From NCBI GenBank assembly GCA_009773995.1, contig VSMY01000075.1:1-13573 (forward strand): 13,573 bases of DNA. The letters are read 5' to 3'. The position numbers were made by a program, and so were the translations under genes. The notes beneath the pieces were generated by a model. It worked only from the letters and a program-made list of their open reading frames with translations. It did not search any database and was not told the DNA's origin. Origin of the DNA: Oscillibacter sp. (GTDB lineage Bacteria; Bacillota; Clostridia; Oscillospirales; Oscillospiraceae). Of this stretch, positions 1 through 7,307 are shown piece after piece (within the stretch, counting starts at the first letter, position 1; every line of letters starts with the position of its first letter).

Positions 1-1269
1 CCCGCGGACGACGCGGACCTGACCGAAACCCAGAAGATCATCAAAGAGGCCGAAGGCATGAGCCTGGAGGAGCTGGCCAAAAAGGCCATCGAGGAGTCCA
101 ACGGCAAGATGTTCTACGGCGTGGGCAACTCCAGCCGCGGCAAGAGCGCCCTGCCCCTGTTCATCGAGTACTTACAGTCCATCGACTCCAGCTACAGCAT
201 GGAGTTCGAGTGGCAGCAGCCCAAAAACAACAAAATCTTCGACCAGCTCACCGCCGACTCCCTGAAGGACACCGGCACCTTCGCCATGACCCTGATCCAG
301 GACGGCAACCAAATCGAGAGCAAGATGGTCCAGACCGGGATTCTGGACACCTTCATCCCCAAGGAGTGGGCCGAGGCCAACGGCACCTCCGCCGACGCCT
401 ATACCGGCTACCTGGCCCTCCAGACCCTGAACAAGGTCTTTATGTACAACAACACGGGCTCCAAGTCCTATGACAACTGCTGGGACTTCGTGGCCGAGGG
501 CGAACACGGGCTGTACATGGACATCGACTCCGAAATCGTGGGCAAGAACTTCCTGTACATGCTCACCGCGGACACCTACGCCGGCTGGCTGAAGGACGCC
601 TTCAACGCCCTCTCCGCCGACGAGCAGGCCTACTTCCAGCCCACCATCAAGGCCATGGAGTCCGAGGCCGCCGACCTGGGCCTTGGCGCCGACGGCGCGT
701 ATGCCCTGGCCTGGATCAAACTGTGGGTGGAAAGCTACAACGCCCAGACCGACGACGGCCCCATCTGCAACACCCTGGTGGACAAATCCGCCACCGACCA
801 GTTCGGCCTCTTGGTGTACTCCAAGCTGCGCTCCGTGGAGGAGTCCAGCTCCGTCTCCGTGAACAACATCAATGTGGCGGCCTATGACGACGGATACACC
901 GGAATCGGAGGCTATGGCTACTGCCACTACCTGTTTGTCACCGACAACTCTCCCCTGCCCTGGACCGCCTGCGCCTTCATCGCCTACATGACCGAGACCG
1001 TGGACGGCTTCTCCGCCTGGGGCAAGGACATGGGCGGCTACTCCTCTAACCCCACCGTGGCCGAGGGCACCGAGGCCCAGTACGGCCACTCCAAGGGCGG
1101 CATGGCCGAGGATGGAACCACCGTGGAATTCGAGGCCAAGAACGACCGGGGCTACGACTGGTGGACCACCGACGGCAAGCTGGTCCTGGAGGACCCCGAG
1201 TACTGCGCCGACGTGGCCTTTACCGTGGGCAGCTGGGTTGAGATGCTGACCAAGTACAGCGCGGGCTAA
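1..1269 (+). CDS. ABC transporter substrate-binding protein, 5'-truncated
   Basis: This is the C-terminal 422 residues of an extracellular solute-binding protein. The frame is open from the first base, so the apparent start at 58 is internal and the true start with its signal peptide lies outside the window. Visible features are those of a periplasmic-binding-protein-like II fold: a region around GNSSRGKSALPLF, alternating hydrophobic and aromatic stretches, and a Trp/Tyr-rich C-terminus (GYDWWTTDG). It would capture a small solute outside the membrane and deliver it to the permease encoded at 1493. The operon order, binding protein, fused double permease and ATPase, matches the iron(III)/putrescine/2-aminoethylphosphonate class of importers. 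No conserved iron-binding Tyr pair or other ligand signature could be identified, so the substrate is left open. The role as a binding protein is inferred from length, composition and neighbours. Confidence 0.85.
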   Translation, partial: PADDADLTETQKIIKEAEGMSLEELAKKAIEESNGKMFYGVGNSSRGKSALPLFIEYLQSIDSSYSMEFEWQQPKNNKIFDQLTADSLKDTGTFAMTLIQDGNQIESKMVQTGILDTFIPKEWAEANGTSADAYTGYLALQTLNKVFMYNNTGSKSYDNCWDFVAEGEHGLYMDIDSEIVGKNFLYMLTADTYAGWLKDAFNALSADEQAYFQPTIKAMESEAADLGLGADGAYALAWIKLWVESYNAQTDDGPICNTLVDKSATDQFGLLVYSKLRSVEESSSVSVNNINVAAYDDGYTGIGGYGYCHYLFVTDNSPLPWTACAFIAYMTETVDGFSAWGKDMGGYSSNPTVAEGTEAQYGHSKGGMAEDGTTVEFEAKNDRGYDWWTTDGKLVLEDPEYCADVAFTVGSWVEMLTKYSAG

Positions 1270-1293
1270 GCCGTCGAAAACTACGCTTACGTC

Positions 1294-1376
1294 GGAACCG
1301 GCTTCGCCGATTCCTCCTGCCGCTCCGTTTCCTCCGGCTCTTCCCGCCGCAAACGCTGCGCTGGTTTGCGGCGGGA
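1294..1376 (+). repeat. Two intergenic hairpins between binding protein and permease genes
   Basis: Two inverted repeats occupy the gap after the binding-protein stop. The first is GGAACCGGC/GCCGATTCC (1294-1302 and 1306-1314), with one A-C mismatch and a TTC loop. The second is a perfect 13-bp repeat, TCCCGCCGCAAAC/GTTTGCGGCGGGA (1342-1354 and 1364-1376), with a 9-nt loop. No T-tract follows either one. They may be mRNA-stabilising structures that raise binding-protein levels over the membrane components, or part of a dispersed intergenic repeat. Confidence 0.6.
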
Positions 1377-1422
1377 GATACGGGAGACGAGAGTTTTGAT
1401 TCCCTGAACAGCGGCCCAAGCA

Positions 1423-1454
1423 GGTCCGGGGGGCGCGGACGCGCGCCCCGGACC
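1423..1454 (+). terminator. GC-rich hairpin, partial terminator or mRNA stabiliser
   Basis: The arms GGTCCGGGG (1423-1431) and CCCCGGACC (1446-1454) pair perfectly, and inside them CGCG (1434-1437) pairs with CGCG (1442-1445) across a 2-nt bulge and a 4-nt loop. The following TCTCTT is only a weak U-tract. The hairpin lies about 40 bp before the permease start in the same operon. A leaky terminator or 3'-end stabiliser that lowers permease and ATPase expression relative to the binding protein is the likeliest role. This is an inference. Confidence 0.45.
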
Positions 1455-1492
1455 TCTCTTAATACCCCGGAACGTTAGGAGGAGAGCTTACC

Positions 1493-3322
1493 ATGAACGA
1501 ACCCACCGCCCTCCGGGCCAGCAAGTCCACCATTTTTTTCAACAAGGTCAAGACCTTTTTCTCCAAGCCCCACAACGTCATTTTGGTGCTGATGGGCATC
1601 GTGCTGACGGTGACCACCGTGGCCCCCATCATCGCCATCGTGGAGGACACCTTCAAGATCCACCCCGGCACCATCGACGCCCACCTCACCGGCCAGGCAG
1701 CGGGCTACACCGTGGTGAACTACGTGGACCTTTTCACCAGCCGCCTGGCGAAAACGAACCTCTGGACTCCCCTGCTGAACACCGTCCTGCTGGCGGTGGG
1801 CACCTGCGTGGTGTCCATCCTCTTCGGCGGCGTGTTCGCTTTCCTCATCACCCGAACCAACCTGGCCTGGCGGAAATACCTCAGCTCCATCTTCATCTTC
1901 CCCTACATCATGCCCCAGTGGACCCTGGCCGTGGTGTGGCAGAATCTCTTCAACTCCAACGCCGTCACCGGCACGTCCAACGGCCTGCTGGCGGCCACGG
2001 CGGGGATCAACATGCCCCTCTGGTGGTGCCAGGGCCTGTTCCCCAGCCTGGTGGTCTTAGGGCTCCACTACGCGCCCTTCGCCTACATCCTCATCGGCGG
2101 CATTTTCCGCAACATGGACGCCAACCTGGAGGAGGCCGCCACCATCCTGGACACCCCGAAATGGCGCATCATGACCAAGGTCACCCTGCCCATGGTAAAG
2201 CCCGCCATTCTCTCCACCATCCTGCTGGTCTTCGGCAGCTCCATGGGCTCCTATCCCGTGCCCCACTATCTGGGACTCACCACCCTCTCCACCAAGTACG
2301 TCTCCCTGAACTCCAAGTACACCGGAGAGGCCAGCATCCTGGCCATCATCATGATGTTCTTCGGCGTGGCCATCATGCTTTTAAACCAGCTCTCCCTCAC
2401 CAGCCGGAAGAGCTACACCACCGTCACCGGCAAGTCCGGCCAAATCTCCAAAATCAACCTGGGCCGGGCGGGGAAGTACGTCATCGCCCTGGCGCTGGTC
2501 ATCGTCACCTTCTTCACCAGCATCTTCCCCATTGTCTCCTTCGCCTTTGAGACCTTCCTGCCCAACCCCGGAGACTACTCCTTCCTCTACACCGGGGACG
2601 CGGACAACCTCACCACCAAATGGTGGGTGACGGACGAGAACGTCTCGGAAAACGGCATGTACGGGCAAAAGGGCATTCTCCACAACGAAACCATTTGGCG
2701 GGCCTTTAAGGGTACCATCTGGGTCAGCGTCTGCTGCTCCCTCATCGCCGGCACCATCGGCACCCTGATCGGCTACGCCGTCTCGAAAAATCGGCGAAGT
2801 AAGTGGGCCAACTACGTCAACAGCGTGGCCTTCCTCCCATATCTGATGCCCTCCATCGCTGTGGGCGTGGCCTTCTTTATCCTGTTCTCCAACCAGTATG
2901 TGAACCTCTTCAACACCTACACCCTGCTGATCATCACCGGCACCATCAAGTACATCCCCTTCGCCTCCCGGAGCTCCCTGAACTCCATGCTTCAGCTCTC
3001 CGGCGAAATTGAGGAGGCGGCCATCATTCAGGACATCCCCTGGATCAAGCGGATGACCCGCATCATCATCCCCATCCAGAAGTCGTCCATCATCAGCGGC
3101 TACCTGCTGCCCTTCATGACCTGCCTGCGGGAGCTGAGCCTGTTCATGCTTCTGTGCACCCAGGGCTTCATCCTCTCCACCACCCTGGACTACTTCGACG
3201 AGATGGGCCTGTACGCCTTCTCCAGCGGCATCAACTTGATTTTGATTATCACCATCCTGGTCTGCAACACGCTGGTCAACAAGGTCACCGGCGCCAGCCT
3301 GGACAAGGGAATTGGAGGTTAA
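1493..3322 (+). CDS. ABC transporter permease, two fused permease domains
   Basis: This 609-residue integral membrane protein forms the translocation channel of the importer. It contains two BPD_transp_1-type halves in one chain. Each half carries an EAA cytoplasmic loop that docks onto the ATPase: LEEAATILDTPKWRIM at about residues 212-227, and EIEEAAIIQDIPWIKRM at about 505-521. Hydrophobic segments around residues 29-50, 94-120, 128-150, 185-205, 239-257, 280-298, 328-352, 405-430, 443-465, 472-490, 532-553 and 578-592 give roughly twelve membrane spans. A soluble stretch of about 50 residues (353-402) separates the halves. Double-length permeases of this kind are typical of iron(III)-class (FbpB/AfuB-like) importers, and that assignment is at class level only. 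An AGGAGGAGAG ribosome binding site precedes the ATG. The ATPase gene follows 3 bp later, so the two are translated together. Confidence 0.9.
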   Translation: MNEPTALRASKSTIFFNKVKTFFSKPHNVILVLMGIVLTVTTVAPIIAIVEDTFKIHPGTIDAHLTGQAAGYTVVNYVDLFTSRLAKTNLWTPLLNTVLLAVGTCVVSILFGGVFAFLITRTNLAWRKYLSSIFIFPYIMPQWTLAVVWQNLFNSNAVTGTSNGLLAATAGINMPLWWCQGLFPSLVVLGLHYAPFAYILIGGIFRNMDANLEEAATILDTPKWRIMTKVTLPMVKPAILSTILLVFGSSMGSYPVPHYLGLTTLSTKYVSLNSKYTGEASILAIIMMFFGVAIMLLNQLSLTSRKSYTTVTGKSGQISKINLGRAGKYVIALALVIVTFFTSIFPIVSFAFETFLPNPGDYSFLYTGDADNLTTKWWVTDENVSENGMYGQKGILHNETIWRAFKGTIWVSVCCSLIAGTIGTLIGYAVSKNRRSKWANYVNSVAFLPYLMPSIAVGVAFFILFSNQYVNLFNTYTLLIITGTIKYIPFASRSSLNSMLQLSGEIEEAAIIQDIPWIKRMTRIIIPIQKSSIISGYLLPFMTCLRELSLFMLLCTQGFILSTTLDYFDEMGLYAFSSGINLILIITILVCNTLVNKVTGASLDKGIGG

Positions 3323-3325
3323 ACT

Positions 3326-4945
3326 ATGCCTGAGATTCGATTAGAGCACGTGACCAAGCGGTGGGGCAAGTTCTACGCCGTGGACGATTTGGACCTGGTC
3401 ATCGCCGACAACTCCTTCGTCACCCTGCTGGGCCCCTCCGGCTGCGGCAAGACCACCACCCTGCGGATGATCGCCGGGCTGGAGACCCCCACCAGCGGCC
3501 GGATCACTATCGGGGACAAGGTGGTATTTGACAGCGCGCTGGGCATCAACATCCCCGCCAATAAGCGGAAGGTGGGCTTCCTCTTCCAGAACTACGCCCT
3601 GTGGCCCAACATGACCGTGTACGAAAACATCGCCTTCGGCCTCTCCAACATCAAGGAGCCCCTGCCCAAGGTGGACTTTGAGGCCAGAAACGCCGCCCGC
3701 CTGGCGGAGATTCTGGAGACCCCCGGCGAGGTGGTGAAGGTCCTGGACGACTGCCGGGACAAGACCGGGAAAATCGACGAGAAAAAAGCCTACATCAAGC
3801 TCATCGACGCCCTCATCATCTCCCAGTACACCGCCAAGAAGCTCTACGGCTATCACCTGGAATCCGGCAAGGACGTGTCCGGCGAGGCCGCCGCCCTCCG
3901 GGAGCGGGCGGAGAGCGCGAAAAAGTCCCAGGGCCTCAACGAGAATTTCGAGGCCGTCCGGGACGGCCAGGCGGTCCTGGAGACCCGGAAGCTCACGAAG
4001 GAGGAGATCGACCTCTCCGTTCGCCGGGTGTCCCGGATCGTGAAAATCGGCATGTTCATGGACCGCTACCCGGCGGAGCTCTCCGGCGGGCAGCAGCAGC
4101 GGGTGGCCATCGCCCGGACCCTGGCCCCGGAGCCCTCGGTGCTGTTCATGGACGAACCCCTCTCCAACCTGGACGCCAAGCTCCGGCTGGAAATGCGCTA
4201 CGAGCTCCAGCGCCTTCATGTGGAGACCGGGTCCACCTTCGTCTACGTCACCCACGACCAGATGGAGGCCATGACCCTGGCCACGCAAATCTGCCTCATC
4301 AACAACGGCGTCCTCCAGCAGTACGACGCGCCGCTGACCGTCTACAACCGCCCAAACAACCTGTTTGTGGCGGACTTCGTGGGCAACCCCTCCATCAACT
4401 TCATGGAGGCCAAGGGGACCCAGCGCCCCGACGGGGCCGTGGAGCTGACCATCCTGGGGGATAAAAAAGCGGTCTTCAAGCCCGCCCGGCCCCTGGACCT
4501 CCCCGGCTGGTTCCAGGCCCGGGACGAGCACGACGCGCGTCTCGCCGAGGAGCACAAAAAGAAAGCCGCGGAAAAGGGCTTCGTGGAGAAGGGAAACAAG
4601 GACGAGACCTTCCGCTACCACATCGCCAAGGTGGAGGAGGAGGACCTCTCCCTCCAGGAGGAGCCGGTGCTGACCAACGAGGACCTGGTGCTGGGCGTCC
4701 GCCCGGAGTTCATCGGCATCGCGGACAGCGGAGCCCTTTCCGGGGAGATCTACGGCGCCATGCCCACCGGCATGGAGTCCACCATCAAGGTGCGCATCGG
4801 GGACTTCCTGCTCACCGGCGTGGTGTTCGGCAGCGCCCTGTTCACCATCGGGACCCAGGTCCACGTGGACATCTCCGGGGACAACATCATGCTCTTCGAC
4901 CGCAAAAGCGGCAAGTGCGTGGCCTTCGGCAGCCTGGAGTGCTGA
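3326..4945 (+). CDS. ABC transporter ATP-binding protein with large internal insertions
   Basis: This is the ATPase subunit (539 residues) that powers the importer. All nucleotide-binding motifs are present: Walker A GPSGCGKTT (36-44), Q-loop Gln88 in FLFQNY, signature LSGGQ (252-256), Walker B VLFMDEP (272-278), D-loop SNLD (280-283) and H-loop His310. The C-terminal region carries the LYNRPNNLFVADFVGNP-like boundary (about 338-355) and a TOBE-like regulatory domain. The protein is far longer than the usual 350-380 residues of this family. About 110 extra residues (about 111-222), charged and probably helical, sit between the Q-loop and the signature motif. A second Lys/Glu-rich insert (about 390-445) interrupts the C-terminal domain. 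Walker A and signature are 216 residues apart, where MalK-type proteins have about 100. The start has GGAGG 8 nt upstream, and the gene is coupled to the permease with a 3-bp gap. Catalysis should be intact, and the inserts may be regulatory. Confidence 0.92.
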   Translation: MPEIRLEHVTKRWGKFYAVDDLDLVIADNSFVTLLGPSGCGKTTTLRMIAGLETPTSGRITIGDKVVFDSALGINIPANKRKVGFLFQNYALWPNMTVYENIAFGLSNIKEPLPKVDFEARNAARLAEILETPGEVVKVLDDCRDKTGKIDEKKAYIKLIDALIISQYTAKKLYGYHLESGKDVSGEAAALRERAESAKKSQGLNENFEAVRDGQAVLETRKLTKEEIDLSVRRVSRIVKIGMFMDRYPAELSGGQQQRVAIARTLAPEPSVLFMDEPLSNLDAKLRLEMRYELQRLHVETGSTFVYVTHDQMEAMTLATQICLINNGVLQQYDAPLTVYNRPNNLFVADFVGNPSINFMEAKGTQRPDGAVELTILGDKKAVFKPARPLDLPGWFQARDEHDARLAEEHKKKAAEKGFVEKGNKDETFRYHIAKVEEEDLSLQEEPVLTNEDLVLGVRPEFIGIADSGALSGEIYGAMPTGMESTIKVRIGDFLLTGVVFGSALFTIGTQVHVDISGDNIMLFDRKSGKCVAFGSLEC

Positions 4946-4968
4946 GGGCTTCCTGAGCAGACAAGCGC

Positions 4969-4999
4969 GGAGGACGGGATTTCCCGTCCTCCTCTTTTT
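4969..4999 (+). terminator. Intrinsic terminator of the ABC transporter operon
   Basis: Perfect 10-bp arms GGAGGACGGG (4969-4978) and CCCGTCCTCC (4983-4992) enclose an ATTT loop and are followed by TCTTTTT. This is a textbook Rho-independent terminator 24 bp after the ATPase stop codon, and it insulates the transporter from the pyrG promoter. Confidence 0.9.
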
Positions 5000-5015
5000 C
5001 GCCCCGCCCGCCCCG

Positions 5016-5044
5016 TTGACAAGCGGGGGCCCAAATGTTAATAT
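5016..5044 (+). promoter_or_regulatory. Sigma-70/SigA-type promoter of pyrG
   Basis: A consensus -35 box TTGACA (5016-5021) is separated by 17 bp from TAATAT (5039-5044). Transcription should begin near the GGG at 5049-5051, leaving a leader of about 48 nt. No terminator hairpin with a U-tract is seen in the leader, so the classical B. subtilis pyrG attenuator appears to be absent. Confidence 0.75.
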
Positions 5045-5098
5045 GACAGGGTATATACGGTCCGGCGGACGGACAGAACGAAAGAATAGGAGAGCGGT

Positions 5099-6697
5099 AT
5101 GGCAACGAAATACGTATTTGTCACCGGCGGCGTGGTCTCCGGCCTGGGCAAGGGCATCTGCGCGGCCTCCCTGGGGCGGCTTTTGAAGCAGCGGGGCGTC
5201 CGGGTGCGGAATCAGAAATTCGACCCCTATATCAACGTGGACCCCGGCACCATGAGCCCCTACCAGCACGGCGAGGTCTTCGTCACCGAGGACGGCGCGG
5301 AGACCGACCTGGATCTTGGGCACTACGAGCGCTTTGTGGACGAGGATTTGAGCGGCAACAGCTCCATCTCCTCCGGCAAGATCTACTGGTCCGTGCTGAA
5401 CCGGGAGCGCCGGGGGGACTACCTGGGGGCCACCGTTCAGATTATCCCACACATCACCAACGAAATCAAAAGCCGGGTCTACGCCATGGCCAGCGAGGAC
5501 GTGGACGTGGTCATCTGCGAAATCGGCGGCACCGTGGGCGACATCGAGTCCCAGCCCTTCCTGGAGGCCATCCGCCAGGTCCGGGCCGAGCGGCCCCAGG
5601 GGGACGTGCTCTTCATCCATGTGCCCCTCATCGTGGAAATCCCCGGCTCCGGGGAGCTGAAGTCCAAGCCCACCCAGCACTCCGTCAAGGAGCTCCTCTC
5701 CCTGGGCATCCAGCCGGACATCCTGGTCTGCCGCTGCGACACTCCCATCACCGCCGACGTGCGGCGGAAAATCGCCCTCTTCTGCAACGTGGAGCCCGAC
5801 TGCGTCATCCAGAACGCCACCGCCGAGACCCTCTACGAAGTTCCCCTGCTGATGGCCAAGGAGGGCCTGGACACGGTGGTCTGCCGGAAGCTGGGCCTGA
5901 TTACTCCCCAGGCGGACCTCCGGGAGTGGACCGCCATGGTCCAGCGGGAGAAGAACGCTCATAAACATGTGGAAATCGCGTTGGTTGGCAAATACGTCCA
6001 GCTCCACGACGCCTACCTCTCCGTGGTGGAGTCCCTGAACCACGCGGGCACCGCCAACGACGTGGTGGTGGACATCCGCTGGGTGAACTCCGAGACCCTG
6101 ACGGAGCAGAACGTGGAAGAAGAGCTGGCGGGCTGCGCCGGAATCATCGTCCCCGGCGGCTTCGGCGACCGGGGCATCGAGGGGATGATCCAGGCCGTGC
6201 GCTATGCCCGGGAGAACAAGGTCCCCTACTTCGGCGTGTGCCTGGGGATGCAGATGGCCGTCATCGAGTTCGCCCGGCACGTCCTGGGCTACGCCGACGC
6301 CCACTCCTCCGAGTTCTCCGAGACCACCCAGCACCCCGTCATCGCCCTGATGCCGGACCAGGTGAACGTCACCGACAAGGGGGGCACCATGCGCCTGGGC
6401 CGCTACCCCTGCGAGCTGAAGGAGGGCACCGAGAGCCGCCGCCTCTACGGCGCGGCGGAAATCTCCGAGCGCCACCGCCACCGCTTCGAGTTCAACAACG
6501 ATTTCCGCGCCGAGATGGAGGCCAAGGGGATGGTCCTGGCGGGCCTGTCCCCCAGCGGGCATTTGGTAGAGATCGTGGAGCTGCCCGACCATCCCTGGTT
6601 TGTGGGCGTCCAGTTCCACCCGGAATTCAAGAGCCGCCCCGACCGGCCCCACCCCCTATTCTACGGGTTCGTGAGGGCCTCGGCGGAGAGGGCCTGA
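5099..6697 (+). CDS. pyrG: CTP synthase (glutamine-hydrolysing)
   Basis: CTP synthase converts UTP, ATP and glutamine to CTP in the cytoplasm, the last step of de novo pyrimidine nucleotide synthesis. The 532 residues match the usual length of 530-550. The N-terminal synthetase domain begins with the family hallmark KYVFVTGGVVSGLGKG, has its P-loop-like segment at 13-19 and the Mg-binding Asp72 and Glu140 (TDLDLGHYERF, CEIGGTVGDIE). The C-terminal class I glutamine amidotransferase domain (about 290-532) has the oxyanion segment PGGFGDRG (352-359), the nucleophile Cys381 in GVCLGMQ and the His507/Glu509 pair in QFHPEF. All catalytic residues are present. The ATG at 5099 follows AGGAGA at a normal distance and gives the canonical N-terminus. 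It is the first gene of a transcript that continues into the next gene after 3 bp. Confidence 0.98.
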   Translation: MATKYVFVTGGVVSGLGKGICAASLGRLLKQRGVRVRNQKFDPYINVDPGTMSPYQHGEVFVTEDGAETDLDLGHYERFVDEDLSGNSSISSGKIYWSVLNRERRGDYLGATVQIIPHITNEIKSRVYAMASEDVDVVICEIGGTVGDIESQPFLEAIRQVRAERPQGDVLFIHVPLIVEIPGSGELKSKPTQHSVKELLSLGIQPDILVCRCDTPITADVRRKIALFCNVEPDCVIQNATAETLYEVPLLMAKEGLDTVVCRKLGLITPQADLREWTAMVQREKNAHKHVEIALVGKYVQLHDAYLSVVESLNHAGTANDVVVDIRWVNSETLTEQNVEEELAGCAGIIVPGGFGDRGIEGMIQAVRYARENKVPYFGVCLGMQMAVIEFARHVLGYADAHSSEFSETTQHPVIALMPDQVNVTDKGGTMRLGRYPCELKEGTESRRLYGAAEISERHRHRFEFNNDFRAEMEAKGMVLAGLSPSGHLVEIVELPDHPWFVGVQFHPEFKSRPDRPHPLFYGFVRASAERA

Positions 6698-6700
6698 GCT

Positions 6701-7153
6701 ATGGCGGGCATTTTTGACGAGGCCCTCATGCGCCGGGTCCTGGGGGACTGCACCCCGGAGGGGGAGACCCTTGCCGCCGGGATTCACGGCATCACCCTCC
6801 AGGTGAACCAAAAGAAAACCTCCTACTTCGACGTGTACGTCGGCGTCACGGAGCACTATCTGCTGGTGGCCGAGTGCGAGGAGCGCAAGTACCTGACGGC
6901 GGCCTATCCCCTGCTGCCGGACCTGCGGAAGACCGTGGCGGAGGACGTGGGCGCGTGCTTCCCCTTCGGAAGCATCGAGCGCTGTGAAATCAAAAAGGGC
7001 ATGATGGGGGCCGTCAACTGCTCCATCACCTTCCGGGACGGGAACTTCCTCAAGCTCCAGCTGCCCAAACGGGGCGGCCTGGGAGGCGGAATGCCCCATC
7101 ACGCGGAGTATCGAGAAACCATCCTCGCCCGGCTGGAGCGGTTCCAGGGCTGA
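6701..7153 (+). CDS. Uncharacterised protein, possible PH-like fold
   Basis: This 150-residue protein is not recognised by name. It has no signal peptide or membrane segment and should be cytoplasmic. The pattern of short beta-strand-like segments (YFDVYVGVTEHYLLVAEC at 42-59, SIERCEIKKGMMGAVNCSITFRDGNFLKLQL at 91-121) followed by a C-terminal helix (about 135-149) resembles bacterial pleckstrin-homology-like domains, a resemblance by eye only. A Gly-rich turn (GGLGGG, 125-130) precedes the helix. It begins 3 bp after the pyrG stop, with GGAGAG about 10 nt upstream of the ATG, so it is almost certainly co-transcribed with pyrG. Codon use matches the neighbours. No enzymatic motif is apparent, and a link to CTP metabolism cannot be claimed from position alone. 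Confidence 0.8.
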   Translation: MAGIFDEALMRRVLGDCTPEGETLAAGIHGITLQVNQKKTSYFDVYVGVTEHYLLVAECEERKYLTAAYPLLPDLRKTVAEDVGACFPFGSIERCEIKKGMMGAVNCSITFRDGNFLKLQLPKRGGLGGGMPHHAEYRETILARLERFQG

Positions 7154-7195
7154 GGTCCCGGCTTTCAAACTTTTATTCTTGAAACGGAGTATCTT

Positions 7196-7234
7196 ATGAA
7201 ACGGAAATTATTTGCTTCAGAGAGTGCCGCTTAA
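7196..7234 (+). CDS. Candidate 12-residue leader peptide
   Basis: A short open frame reads MKRKLFASESAA and stops with TAA at 7232-7234. GGAG (7186-7189) lies 6 nt before its ATG, which is good ribosome-binding spacing. It lies in an A/T-rich stretch unlike the surrounding coding DNA, and its stop codon abuts the first arm of a hairpin (7235). This placement is typical of leader peptides that control downstream translation or termination. It is too short to establish coding by statistics, so the call rests on the binding site and geometry. Confidence 0.3.
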   Translation: MKRKLFASESAA

Positions 7235-7299
7235 CCGGGAGGTTGGCAAATCTGCACTCGCCATTCCTCCCGGAGGATTCGGAACATCTTCAGGAGGAA
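7235..7299 (+). promoter_or_regulatory. Mutually exclusive leader hairpins able to mask the downstream ribosome binding site
   Basis: CCGGGAGG (7235-7242) pairs perfectly with CCTCCCGG (7266-7273). The second arm overlaps TTCCTCC (7264-7270), which is also perfectly complementary to GGAGGAA (7293-7299), the ribosome binding site of the RNHCP gene. The two pairings cannot coexist. In the first the ribosome site is free, and in the second it is buried. The element begins directly after the candidate leader-peptide stop, so a ribosome there could decide between them. The complementarity is visible, and the switching is inference. Confidence 0.4.
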
Positions 7300-7307
7300 A
7301 CTTCATC

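Noticed and set aside
172..1419. A 415-residue minus-strand open frame over the binding-protein gene
   Set aside because: Low-complexity Gly/Val/His-rich antisense shadow, running through the intergenic hairpins.
1..4945. Naming the transporter afuABC/fbpABC for iron(III)
   Set aside because: The architecture fits the class, but no iron ligands are recognisable in the partial binding protein and the ATPase is atypical, so a substrate-specific name is not justified.
3341..6652. A 1103-residue open frame on the minus strand spanning the ATPase and pyrG genes
   Set aside because: It is antisense to two well-supported genes and crosses their terminator and promoter. Its Gly/Ala/His/Val-rich composition is the usual shadow of GC-biased third codon positions.
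7212..7307. An N-terminal extension of the RNHCP protein from TTG at 7212
   Set aside because: No ribosome site precedes the TTG, the added residues look non-coding, and AGGAGG supports the ATG at 7308.
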